Assembly: GCA_028066245.1 (NCBI GenBank) | Contig: JALCBR010000049.1 | Location: forward strand, 1-35,779 | Origin: Pirellulales bacterium | GTDB taxonomy: Bacteria > Planctomycetota > Planctomycetia > Pirellulales > S012-138 | DNA length: 35,779 nucleotides | Direction: 5' to 3' | Part shown: positions 9,160 through 17,344 of the stretch, one piece after another | How the letters are laid out: each line of letters starts with the position of its first letter | Numbering within the stretch: the stretch's first letter is position 1 | The notes under the pieces: generated by a model | Seen by the model: the letters and a program-made list of their open reading frames with translations, nothing else | Databases searched by the model: none | Told to the model about the DNA's origin: nothing | Made by a program: the position numbers and the translations under genes

Positions 9160-9412
9160 GGACAGCGGTCGATCCAACTTGAACGAAGTGAAGACGACAG
9201 AGTCGCATTCTAAGGAAATCTCACCATCTGAGAAAGCCGGCGAAAGAGCCGGTTTGCGATCCGCCGTGTCACGACGCGCTTCGCGCAAAGAAGTTTCTGT
9301 AAGATCGCCTGATCGATACAATGCAGGTTCGATCGAAGAATTCAACTCTGGCCGCCTGGGGTAGCGGCGTTTGGCCATCAACGAGCATTCGATCTTTGTC
9401 AGGAGAGAGATA
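9160..9412. promoter_or_regulatory. Divergent intergenic region thiS / coiled-coil protein
   Basis: This 253-bp region must hold the promoters for thiSG (minus) and the exported coiled-coil gene (plus). Two small inverted repeats are visible: TCTCA/TGAGA at 9219-9233 and CCGGC/GCCGG at 9237-9252. I looked for a TPP riboswitch on the minus strand and found no convincing core. Confidence 0.4.
9401..9408 (+). promoter_or_regulatory. Strong ribosome binding site
   Basis: AGGAGAGA lies 4-7 nt before the ATG at 9413. It fixes that start against an in-frame alternative at 9371. Confidence 0.75.
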
Positions 9413-10072
9413 ATGAATGCATGCAGTCGGCTCACCTTCGCAGGCGGGATTTCCGCATTAGCTGTTTTTTTGATGGTTGGCGCAACGGTAGCCGGCCACG
9501 GACAGGGGCAACAACAGGTTCCTCTACCTGACGTTTCTGACCGCGTGACCAAGCTCGAACAACGAGTTACCTGGCTTGAAGAGCAGCTTGGACGGCTATG
9601 TGTAGAAGACGCAGCCCTTGCGCAAATTAACGCGGAACACAAGCTATCGATTGCAGAAGATCGGTTGGCTCAGAGTGAGCGGTTGGCCGCGCAGGGATAC
9701 ATCTCCGACGTTCAGCTTCAAGCAGACCAATTGGCGGTCGAGATCGCCCGACGTGAGTTGCAACTCACAAAATCCCAGTCACAAAGTGACCGTGAGGCCG
9801 CTCGACTGGCCGTCCTGAATGCGGAAGCCGCGCTGAGTCAAGCCTTGCTTCGCTATGACCATACGCAGCGATTGCAGACCAAGGGGTACGTTTCAGAGGT
9901 CGAAGCAGCGCGCGATAAGGCGGACGTTGCCAGGGCGGAGAAGGTCCTGGCTGCCGCGAAGCTCAAGCTGGAGATGTACTCGGACCAAAAGCAGCAAGGC
10001 TCAAATCCGCCCGGAGCTTCTACCAATGGAAGTAATTCAGGCAGCACGCGCAGCGACCGAGGGGATCAATAG
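9413..10072 (+). CDS. Exported coiled-coil protein resembling a membrane-fusion-protein hairpin
   Basis: 219 residues. An N-terminal signal peptide (hydrophobic about 8-28, ending TVAGHGQ) is followed by a coiled coil (about 41-62). Two similar helical segments follow: [19 protein letters not shown] at about 88-106 and [19 protein letters not shown] at about 151-169, each followed by a heptad-rich Ala/Leu/Arg helix. The K/QGY(I/V)S turn is what joins the two helices of the alpha-hairpin in HlyD/AcrA-type adaptors. However, the lipoyl and beta-barrel domains of those adaptors are absent, and the C-terminus is a Ser/Gly/Asn-rich tail. No pump or TolC gene is adjacent. It may be a periplasmic structural protein; function unknown. 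Confidence 0.75.
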   Translation: MNACSRLTFAGGISALAVFLMVGATVAGHGQGQQQVPLPDVSDRVTKLEQRVTWLEEQLGRLCVEDAALAQINAEHKLSIAEDRLAQSERLAAQGYISDVQLQADQLAVEIARRELQLTKSQSQSDREAARLAVLNAEAALSQALLRYDHTQRLQTKGYVSEVEAARDKADVARAEKVLAAAKLKLEMYSDQKQQGSNPPGASTNGSNSGSTRSDRGDQ

Positions 10073-10149
10073 CTCTTAGCAGGTTGATGTGCACACGCAC
10101 GTCCAACCTAGACACAGATTTCTCACAATTGTGATCTTAATTATCGGCT

Positions 10150-13100
10150 ATGGATTTCGAGCTTCTCAGTTCCGTGCTCGATTCCCAGCAAGTTGCCGAC
10201 GAGCTGCTGCCAAATTGGGGAATTCGCGATGCCCGTCGCGGCCGCGAGAATCTCCGTCTCATGCAGCAACTGGGCGTTCCCTTGGACTTATTGTCCGAGA
10301 TGTCTGTGCAGCTTGCCGCTCATCTTCCGGCTTGCAGCGATGCCGACATGGCGCTCAACAATCTGGAGATGTTTGTGGCGCATGCCCGCAACCCATTGAG
10401 CTTGGCGGCGCTCTTTGAACGCGACCCGACAGCTCTGCCGGAGTTGCTCAAGATTTTTTCCACCAGCCAGTACCTGGCGGGAATCCTGATTCATGACTCT
10501 GGCAGCTACGACCTCTTGCGTCTGACCGAGGGTCGTCCGATTGCCCGAGAAGTCCTGATCGACGAACTCTGCGCGGAGACAGCAAGTCTGGATGATTCCA
10601 CCGACATCATGCGAGCGCTACGACGCTTCAAACGACGGGAAACGCTACGGATTTCCTATGGCGACCTGATCTTAGATCAACACTTGAATGTCGTCACCGA
10701 ACAGATTTCGTACGTGGCGGATGCCTTGTTGGAAGCGGCTTTCCGGGCTGCCGCGCGAAGGATGGGGCGGAAACTGTTCGGCACAAGTGCTGATCTTGCT
10801 TCAAGCCGTGACTTCTATCCACCAATGGCGATTCTAGCCCTCGGAAAGTTAGGCGGTCGTGAACTGAACTACTCGAGCGATATTGATCTGATCTACGTCT
10901 ATGATGACAGGGTCGCCACCAGCGAGAAACGGCCCTTAAACCAACCGTTCTTTGAGAGGCTAGCCCAAGAAACAACCAAGCTGCTCGCCGAGTCGACGGA
11001 GCTTGGTCAAGTTTATCGGGTGGATCTACGGTTGAGGCCAGATGGGACGCAAAGCTCCATCGCACCGTCCATTGCTGACGCGTTGCGGTACTACGACCTC
11101 AAAGGACGGACCTGGGAACGCCAGGCGTACGTGAAAGCTCGCGTGGCTGCAGGTGATGTCTCCGCAGGCAACAGGCTCCTCAACGAGTTACAACCCTGGG
11201 TTTATCAACGCTACCTGGCCGCGCCGGACATCGCCGGCGTCAAAGCGCTCAAGCGGCGAATCGAACGCCGGTCCCACCAGGACGGAGTAAGCAATCGCGA
11301 CGTCAAGACAGGACACGGCGGTATTCGTGACATCGAATTTTGTGTGCAGTTTCTGCAACTCCTCAACGGTGGTGAGCAGTCTGTTGTGCGTACAGGCAAC
11401 ACGCTCGATGCCATTCACCGACTTGGTGAAGCCGGCTGCCTGACAGACCAAGAGCGAGGATTGCTCGAAGAGAATTATCGATTCTTGCGACGGATCGAAC
11501 ATCGCTTGCAACTCCTGTTTGACTTGCAGACGCACGAGTTGCCGCAAAGTGAGTCCGAGTTGCGCAAGCTTGCCATCCGGATGGGGTTCTCCGGTGAACA
11601 CGCGCTCACCGAATTTCGAGAACAGTTATCCCGAACGACAAAACTCAATCGGCGCATTCTTGACCACCTCTTGCACGAATCATTTGGACAAGATGACGGC
11701 GTGGCGCCAGAGACGGACCTGATCCTTGATCCATCGCCTGAAGAAACTGCCGTTCATGAGATCTTGGCACCGTATGGCTTCCACGATACGACGTTGGCCT
11801 ACAAGAATTTGATGGAACTGGCAGAGGAAAAGATTCGATTCCTGTCCACACGACGTTGCCGGCATTTCCTGGCATCTGTCGCGCCGGCACTCTTGGACGC
11901 GATCCGTCAAACGCCCGACCCGGACGGAACGTTGACCAATTTGGACCGTGTCACAAACTCGCTTGGTGGCAAGGCAACGCTTTGGGAGCTCTTCAACGCG
12001 AATCCCGCCGCAATGCGGCTGTGCGTCGAATTGTGCTCAATTAGTGGCTTCCTCACGGGCGTTCTGATCAGCCAGCCCGGCATGCTGGATGAATTGATGG
12101 ACAGCCTGATGCTTGACACGTTGCCGACGCGCCAAGAGATGGATACTTCGCTGCATGAACTATGTCGCGGAGCTGAAGATATCGACCCCATTCTGCACAG
12201 CTTTCGCAATAGCTATTTGCTCAGGATTGGCGCCAGGGACATCTTGGGCAAGGAGGACTTGATTGCGACGACGTCTGCGCTGACGGACCTGGCCGAATGT
12301 GTCGTCAGCGTTGTTGCGAAGAACGAATACGATCGCCTTGTCGCGAAGTTTGGCGAGCCGCGATTTTCGAGTAGCTTGGATGCCGAGGACGTGAATTCTG
12401 AAGATGAACAAGATGGAAAAAACGCGGCTACGCTTGAACAAACATCACGTTGGGCCATCTTAGCCCTGGGAAAGTTTGGTGGACGAGAGCTGACATACCA
12501 CAGTGACTTGGATTTGGTCTTCATCTATGAGGCCGACGGAAAGACCACCGGCAGCGGTCGCGGCGAGCCCACGACAAACTCGCACTTCTTCAGCGAATTG
12601 GCTTCGCGGATCACGAAGGCGATTTCACACCTGGGCCCCTGGGGACGACTGTACGAAGTTGATGCTCGGTTGCGCCCAACGGGCAGAAGCGGTGCGCTGG
12701 CCACGGCGTTGGAAGAATTCACTCGTTACTTCGAGACGAGCCAAGGGCAACTCTGGGAGCGGCAAGCTATGTGCAAAGCTCGCCCGGTCTACGTATCACC
12801 TAGTTTTGGTGAGGCAGTACAACAGGCGATCGGGCACGCCGTCTATCAGCGCGACCTCACAGACGAAGATGTTGCTGAGATATGCAGTATGCGCCGCCGA
12901 TTGGAAAACAACCTGAGTTTCGGCAACATCAAGCGCGGACCAGGCGGTGTCGCCGACCACGAGTTTCTCGCCCAAATGTTGCGATTACGTCACGTTCAAG
13001 CGACTGACGAAACCACGAACGCTGACATGCGATCCCCAACCACGTTGGTTGCTTTAGCGGCCATGCATACCGCTGGACACATCTCCGATGATGATTGGCG

Positions 13101-13314
13101 GGCGCTGGAAGAGAGCTATCTCTTCTTACGCAAAGTTCAATTGCGGCATCGCTTGATGAGCTCAGTGACACGTGACGGACTGCCGGACGCTCCACAAGAA
13201 CTGCGCAAACTTGCGCATTACATGGGATTCCAATCGGCAGATGAGTTCACGGTAACCTGCCACGAACACTTGAAGAGGACGCGCAAAACGTTTGACAAAT
13301 ACGTGAGAACTTAG
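10150..13314 (+). CDS. glnE: Bifunctional glutamine synthetase adenylyltransferase/deadenylase GlnE
   Basis: Adds AMP to, and removes it from, glutamine synthetase in response to PII state and glutamine. At 1054 residues it is somewhat longer than the usual 900-1000. Two nucleotidyltransferase domains are evident. The N-terminal one has GKLGGRELNYSSDIDL (about 232-247) and later GHGGIRDIEF; the C-terminal one has GKFGGRELTYHSDLDL (about 774-789) and GPGGVADHEF. Each keeps the GG...DxD metal-binding signature, so both activities should be intact. An acidic linker (around DAEDVNSEDEQDG) precedes the second catalytic domain and accounts for part of the extra length. glnA and glnB are not in the window. 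It starts 77 bp after the coiled-coil gene and converges on phhA with a 15-bp gap. Confidence 0.96.
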   Translation: MDFELLSSVLDSQQVADELLPNWGIRDARRGRENLRLMQQLGVPLDLLSEMSVQLAAHLPACSDADMALNNLEMFVAHARNPLSLAALFERDPTALPELLKIFSTSQYLAGILIHDSGSYDLLRLTEGRPIAREVLIDELCAETASLDDSTDIMRALRRFKRRETLRISYGDLILDQHLNVVTEQISYVADALLEAAFRAAARRMGRKLFGTSADLASSRDFYPPMAILALGKLGGRELNYSSDIDLIYVYDDRVATSEKRPLNQPFFERLAQETTKLLAESTELGQVYRVDLRLRPDGTQSSIAPSIADALRYYDLKGRTWERQAYVKARVAAGDVSAGNRLLNELQPWVYQRYLAAPDIAGVKALKRRIERRSHQDGVSNRDVKTGHGGIRDIEFCVQFLQLLNGGEQSVVRTGNTLDAIHRLGEAGCLTDQERGLLEENYRFLRRIEHRLQLLFDLQTHELPQSESELRKLAIRMGFSGEHALTEFREQLSRTTKLNRRILDHLLHESFGQDDGVAPETDLILDPSPEETAVHEILAPYGFHDTTLAYKNLMELAEEKIRFLSTRRCRHFLASVAPALLDAIRQTPDPDGTLTNLDRVTNSLGGKATLWELFNANPAAMRLCVELCSISGFLTGVLISQPGMLDELMDSLMLDTLPTRQEMDTSLHELCRGAEDIDPILHSFRNSYLLRIGARDILGKEDLIATTSALTDLAECVVSVVAKNEYDRLVAKFGEPRFSSSLDAEDVNSEDEQDGKNAATLEQTSRWAILALGKFGGRELTYHSDLDLVFIYEADGKTTGSGRGEPTTNSHFFSELASRITKAISHLGPWGRLYEVDARLRPTGRSGALATALEEFTRYFETSQGQLWERQAMCKARPVYVSPSFGEAVQQAIGHAVYQRDLTDEDVAEICSMRRRLENNLSFGNIKRGPGGVADHEFLAQMLRLRHVQATDETTNADMRSPTTLVALAAMHTAGHISDDDWRALEESYLFLRKVQLRHRLMSSVTRDGLPDAPQELRKLAHYMGFQSADEFTVTCHEHLKRTRKTFDKYVRT

Positions 13315-13329
13315 CAATGCCCGTACCAC

Positions 13330-14235
13330 TCAAGCTTCTAGAAATGATTCCAAATCTGCTGGATTGACCGCAGGTTCGCCTGGTGAGACGTGATCAAGCT
13401 TTCCGTCTTTCAACCAGGTCTCCAATTTGTCAACCTGGCTGAACAGGTGGTCGAAGGAATCGACAATGAACAACAGTGGCTGGTAGTGGTCGATTTCAAA
13501 GTATTGATTGACGACCCATTCCATCTGGATTGGATACCGCTGCACCGCTGGCGAAGTCAAAGAGTGTTCAAGCTCGCCTAATGAACTGAGAAGTCCGCTG
13601 CCGTATGCCTTGAGGCCATCTTTCTCGCGAATCAGCCCGAACTCGACGGTGAACCAGAAGAACCGCGCCATCGCCTTGATGTTGTTTTCCAAGCAACGGA
13701 TATGTTCAGCGTCACCTCCGGCCACCCCGGCAGCTCGCTCAGCGGCAAAACGGGCCACCTCGCCAAAGCGGACCAGGACGTCTGAAAAAACACGATCTGT
13801 GTGCATCGGCACGTGCCCGGCAACATCATGGAAGATGTCAGGTTCCGGAAGGTAGTCCAGGGCCTGCCCATCGCGAATGGTGATGGTGGTGGGAAAGCTG
13901 CGCTGCCGTAAGCAATCGAAGAACAAAAACGCAGGCACATAGCCCGAGACGGCTTTAGCCTTGAATCCACTCAGCGGCGCCAGAAAACGGTTAATGTCAT
14001 CCAGCTTCGGAATTGCATCCCGTTTTAGATGCAAGACTTCCAGCCCATGCATGAAACGCGCGTTAGCGAACTGCTCCCATTTAGGCAGGATGCGATCGTA
14101 CAAACATCGCCATGTTTCTTGGTTTTCATCGCTGTAGAGATCGTACGGTTGATCAATATACAGTTGGCCGTCTTGTTGAGCCTGTTCGATGAAAGCTGCT
14201 TTTGTTGTCGTCAAACCAGAGGCCACTGTCGACAT
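13330..14235 (-). CDS. phhA: Phenylalanine 4-monooxygenase (aromatic amino acid hydroxylase)
   Basis: Iron- and pterin-dependent enzyme converting L-phenylalanine to L-tyrosine. At 301 residues it is the compact bacterial form without a regulatory ACT domain. The 2-His-1-carboxylate iron site is readable: His136 and His141 in DIFHDVAGHVPM, and Glu198 in WFTVEFGLI. Other family blocks are YLPEPD, the GYVPAFLFFDCL region and YGSGLLSSLGELEHSL. ATG 14235 gives a normal N-terminus. Its pathway partner fumarylacetoacetase is about 14 kb away in the same window and orientation. A 10-bp palindrome (14281-14290) and two hairpins lie upstream and may be regulatory. Confidence 0.95.
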   Translation of the reverse strand: MSTVASGLTTTKAAFIEQAQQDGQLYIDQPYDLYSDENQETWRCLYDRILPKWEQFANARFMHGLEVLHLKRDAIPKLDDINRFLAPLSGFKAKAVSGYVPAFLFFDCLRQRSFPTTITIRDGQALDYLPEPDIFHDVAGHVPMHTDRVFSDVLVRFGEVARFAAERAAGVAGGDAEHIRCLENNIKAMARFFWFTVEFGLIREKDGLKAYGSGLLSSLGELEHSLTSPAVQRYPIQMEWVVNQYFEIDHYQPLLFIVDSFDHLFSQVDKLETWLKDGKLDHVSPGEPAVNPADLESFLEA

Positions 14236-14654
14236 GGCAAGCTCCCTACGTTGAACAACGGATACCCAAGAATCGCTTTTTTCGTACGAATCGAATGCTA
14301 AAGGATATCGCTAAACGGCATCTTCGAGCAAGCGGCACGAACTGGTAATCGTGTTGAACCTCGCTCAACACAAGCAAGACCTTCGGCTGAAGGTGTTTCG
14401 TCGCTCAGACAGTTGGTGTGCAACATCGCACTTACTTCGCATTGGGAAATGCAGGTGACGGCACAAGGTTGCCGAGGATTTTGCGTTGGTCACACACAAC
14501 ATTGGGGACGTCAAAATCGCTGTTCTTCCTTTTCGCTAAGGTTCCCGCTTCCCGATTGACGATGGTTTCCGCTTGCTGCCAAGCTGACACAGCAATAGAA
14601 TCGCGCGGGTCGTGCGTGGGCAAGAACGGGATGCACTAACAATAAAGGAAGTGG
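14236..14654. promoter_or_regulatory. Divergent regulatory region phhA / nucleoside hydrolase
   Basis: A 419-bp non-coding gap between divergent genes. It contains the perfect palindrome TTCGTACGAA (14281-14290) 46 bp from the phhA start, a perfect 7-bp inverted repeat GTGTTGA/TCAACAC (14351-14371) and a 6-bp hairpin ACCTTC-GGCT-GAAGGT (14379-14394). Promoter hexamers could not be assigned with confidence. Confidence 0.45.
14645..14651 (+). promoter_or_regulatory. Ribosome binding site of the nucleoside hydrolase gene
   Basis: AAGGAAG just before the ATG at 14655 supports that start. Confidence 0.6.
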
Positions 14655-15596
14655 ATGGCACGGAAAGTCATTCTGGATGTTGACCCGGGCATTGATGACC
14701 TGGCCGCGTTGTGCATCGCATTGTTCGACCCCAGGTTGGATATCGTTGCGGTCACGGCAGTCAGCGGAAGCGTCCCGGCAGCGCAGGCGACACGCAATCT
14801 CCTGGGAATCATTGAGTTTCTTGACCCACCGAAACGACCGCGAATTGGCGCCGCCACAGAGCCAGAACACACGCGACCCGCCGACTTGCGGCATCTGTAT
14901 GGACCTTCCGGGTTGGGCGACGCCACGTTGGAAGTTGCGGACCTCCATCACAAGCACTCCTCGGCCAAAGTCATCTGCGAGGCGCTTCGCGCAGAACCCG
15001 GCGATATCACAGTGTTATGCCTCGGCCCGTTAACAAATCTTTCGGCGGCCTTGCGACGAGAACCGGAACTTGCTTCCCTCACACAAGCACTCGTTGTTCG
15101 CGGTGGCGCAATCGATTGTGGCGGTGACGCCACGCCATCAGCAGAGTTCAACATCTATTGCGATCCAGCCGCGGCCCGGGAGGTATTTCGGGCTAAGTTC
15201 AACGTGACGCTTGTCCCGCTTGACGTGACCAGTCGCATTGATTTTTCTGCCGAAGATATTTCTCGTGTCGTGAACAAGTTCTCCCGAGCTGGCGAACTGC
15301 TGGGGAAGACGTTGCCATACGCGTTTCGCGCACACCATGAACACCTCGGTGTTGAAAGCTTGCATCTCAATGACGCCGTCGGCGTGATTGCACTTTCCAA
15401 TTCATCGCTGTTTGAATCTGAGGAGCACGCCGTGGACGTGGAGACCATTGGTGAGCTGACGCTGGGGGCAACCGTTCTGGATCGCCGTCCCGCCCGCCAA
15501 TGGCCGCTTAACCTGAACGTGATGACGTCAGCCGCCATTGCGGGCGTGCGTCGCGAGTTACTCGATGGCATGCTCAGGGCAGGAGAAAAAACATAA
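14655..15596 (+). CDS. Nucleoside hydrolase family protein (IunH-like), altered active site
   Basis: 313 residues. The family cleaves the N-glycosidic bond of ribonucleosides to base and ribose. The calcium/ribose motif is intact: LDVDPGIDD with Asp8, Asp10, Asp14 and Asp15. LGPLTNLSAAL and SAEFNIYCDP (the Glu-Phe-Asn ribose-binding trio) also match. Two key positions differ from the textbook enzyme: the Asn of the AGN loop is Ser39 (AVSGSV), and the His-Asp pair near the C-terminus reads Asn-Asp (LHLNDAVGV), so the usual base-protonating His is missing. Pyrimidine specificity, a different substrate or weak activity are all possible. It is flanked by oppositely oriented genes, so it is probably monocistronic. 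Confidence 0.85.
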   Translation: MARKVILDVDPGIDDLAALCIALFDPRLDIVAVTAVSGSVPAAQATRNLLGIIEFLDPPKRPRIGAATEPEHTRPADLRHLYGPSGLGDATLEVADLHHKHSSAKVICEALRAEPGDITVLCLGPLTNLSAALRREPELASLTQALVVRGGAIDCGGDATPSAEFNIYCDPAAAREVFRAKFNVTLVPLDVTSRIDFSAEDISRVVNKFSRAGELLGKTLPYAFRAHHEHLGVESLHLNDAVGVIALSNSSLFESEEHAVDVETIGELTLGATVLDRRPARQWPLNLNVMTSAAIAGVRRELLDGMLRAGEKT

Positions 15597-15650
15597 GCCT
15601 CGGTTCTACTGAACAGCCGCGGGTATCGCCAATCCTTACTGCCGTCTAGT

Positions 15651-16523
15651 CTACTTTGCGGCTGCTGCCAGCCATCTGCGAACGCGGTTCCAGAGCTCGC
15701 TCATGGTTCCGCTGTAGAAGTGATCAGCATCAGCGATGACGGCAGTGTTGATATTGCTCATCCCGTGCTCGCTTGCCACCGTCTCGATAGCTTCCGGCAA
15801 GCCACGGAACGCCGGATGGCCTACCAATTCTTTCGTTCCGAATGTAAATAGAGTCGGAAGTTTCAGTCGATCGATGTAATTCAAGACATTATAGGTCTCT
15901 TGCGGACCGTATTTATCCAGGTAGCCAGCCGCTGTTACGGAATAGGGAATGGGGAATTTAATTTGCAACAATTCCTCCGGCGCACCACATGCAACACAGG
16001 ACTCCGCAGCGGCAAAGTCAGCGCGAAACAATTCAGCCTTATCGCTGGCCATAAAGTGAGCATAAGATAGCCGTGCGGGTGAGATCGCAATCAGTCGCAC
16101 AACATCTTGCGGTATTTGCGCCAACGTGAAGACGCCCTTCACCGCACCCAAGCTATGTCCCACCAAAGCTGGCCGTGTGTAGCCTCGCTCTCGCAAGAAG
16201 TTCAGCCACGCAGGCAAGTCGAATTTACAATCACCAACGATTTCATGAGCTGCGCCAAGAAGGCGTGGGCCACTGCTAGTCGACGCTGTATGAACGAGGT
16301 CTCGTCCGCGCGTGTTGGCCAACACTGTCGCCACGCCTGCATCACGGAAAGCCTGCGCCAGATATCGGAGCAAAGATGATGAATAGAAGTTGGCGCCTGT
16401 CCCATGAACAAGCAATGCCGCGTCGAAGTCGAATTTGTCGGCAACTTTGACAGGCGGCGAGAGAAACGCGCCGTCCAACCGGACACCGTCGGCAGTTTCT
16501 GTGCGGACCAGTTCCGCTTTCAT
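15651..16523 (-). CDS. Alpha/beta-fold hydrolase
   Basis: 290 residues without a signal peptide. Visible hydrolase features are the oxyanion-hole strand LLVHGTGANF, the nucleophile elbow GHSLGA (Ser124) and a C-terminal DADHFY with catalytic His268. The acid residue is not certain; it may lie near FGTKELVG. The early segment (LDGAFLSPP, then SLLRYLAQAFRDAGVATVLANTRG) resembles DUF1749/esterase-like hydrolases that act on small substrates, but the substrate cannot be named. It lies about 66 bp downstream of the small helical-protein gene on the same strand and may be read through from it. Confidence 0.85.
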   Translation of the reverse strand: MKAELVRTETADGVRLDGAFLSPPVKVADKFDFDAALLVHGTGANFYSSSLLRYLAQAFRDAGVATVLANTRGRDLVHTASTSSGPRLLGAAHEIVGDCKFDLPAWLNFLRERGYTRPALVGHSLGAVKGVFTLAQIPQDVVRLIAISPARLSYAHFMASDKAELFRADFAAAESCVACGAPEELLQIKFPIPYSVTAAGYLDKYGPQETYNVLNYIDRLKLPTLFTFGTKELVGHPAFRGLPEAIETVASEHGMSNINTAVIADADHFYSGTMSELWNRVRRWLAAAAK

Positions 16524-16589
16524 CTCACGTCAAGGCGTCAAGGTTGCACTGAAAGCCAGCACGGGAAGGAACGTCCAGGCAAGAGCCAG

Positions 16590-17045
16590 CTAGATGTCCT
16601 CGTCAGTCTCAGCTGGGCCCGCCAGCTGAGAAAGCACTTGCAGCATGCTGTGCATGTGAGCTAGGCGGGGGCCGTAGCGGTCAACAAACTCGCCCAACAT
16701 GAACTCCCCGTCCAGCAAGGTTTCCCCGTTATCGCGGATTTCCTCAGTCATGTTTGACAGGAATTCCATTTGGACACGTCCCAGGGTTTCCGCCGCGTGA
16801 CGGCAGTGGCTGGCCAACTGCGGATGCGCTTTGCGCCATTGATTGAGCTCTGTGGCCTTACGACGCTGCTTCGCCCCCAGCACACCGATAAGCTCTTCCA
16901 TCAACTCATTTTGGCGATCGACCGCAGAAAGGATGTCTTGAAGTAAATAAGTCTGGTCCGAGCCGGAGGGACGATCATCCGCTTCCTGCTGTGGCGAAAC
17001 ATCCATCTGGGAAAACATCGCTGCCGATTGCTGATTGTTAGTCAT
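16590..17045 (-). CDS. Small helical protein of unknown function
   Basis: 151 residues, acidic, without signal peptide or membrane segment, and not recognised. The N-terminal 30 residues are Gln/Asp/Ser-rich and look disordered. Then comes a helical heptad-like segment (LLQDILSAVDRQNELMEELIGVLG), a basic stretch AKQRRKATELNQWRKAHP, and a second helical region with a conserved-looking GETLLDGEFMLGEFVDRYGP. The start is fixed by AAGGAGA (minus strand of 17054-17060) before the ATG at 17045; a longer open frame to 17261 is not used. A regulatory or adaptor role is conceivable but unproven. Confidence 0.75.
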   Translation of the reverse strand: MTNNQQSAAMFSQMDVSPQQEADDRPSGSDQTYLLQDILSAVDRQNELMEELIGVLGAKQRRKATELNQWRKAHPQLASHCRHAAETLGRVQMEFLSNMTEEIRDNGETLLDGEFMLGEFVDRYGPRLAHMHSMLQVLSQLAGPAETDEDI

Positions 17046-17053
17046 ATCTTTGA

Positions 17054-17060
17054 TCTCCTT
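17054..17060 (-). promoter_or_regulatory. Ribosome binding site of the small helical protein
   Basis: AAGGAGA on the minus strand, 8 nt from the ATG at 17045. It is one of the best SD sites in the window and decides the start. Confidence 0.75.
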
Positions 17061-17078
17061 ACGTTCCCAGTATAAGCA

Positions 17079-17107
17079 GCCTGTCCCGAAAAAGGGAAGT
17101 AGCAGGC
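17079..17107 (-). promoter_or_regulatory. Stem-loop upstream of the small helical-protein gene
   Basis: GCCTG (17079-17083) pairs with CAGGC (17103-17107), and TCCC (17084-17087) pairs with GGGA (17094-17097) inside it, leaving an asymmetric bulge. It lies 34 bp before the start codon, next to a possible -10 TATACT (minus strand of 17069-17074). Confidence 0.3.
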
Positions 17108-17344
17108 AATGCATTCGGGACTGGTCTCCCATTGAGTTCAATATCTGCAGGAATTTCCTGACTTGCCTCTCTTGTGAGGTCCGTCGGAATCGCGGCTTAA
17201 GTTCCTTCGCTGCGCGACTCGATGATGGGCATGGTTTAAGAGACAATTCGCGTGCCTGCACTGCGCGCGACGCCCGGAAATGAGGGATCCCATCGGCGGT
17301 TCCGTGTCTCCATCGCGGTGTGACGACGTTCGGACTAACTTCCT

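Noticed and set aside
9160-9412. Possible TPP riboswitch before thiS, prompted by a CTGAGA in the region.
   Set aside because: The CTGAGA is on the plus strand, opposite to thiS, and the other conserved core elements of the TPP aptamer could not be found.
8959-9642. A long minus-strand frame covering thiS and extending 480 bp upstream.
   Set aside because: Only the last 66 codons match ThiS. The rest lies largely antisense to the coiled-coil gene and its SD site, has no motif, and GTG 9159 gives the exact family length.
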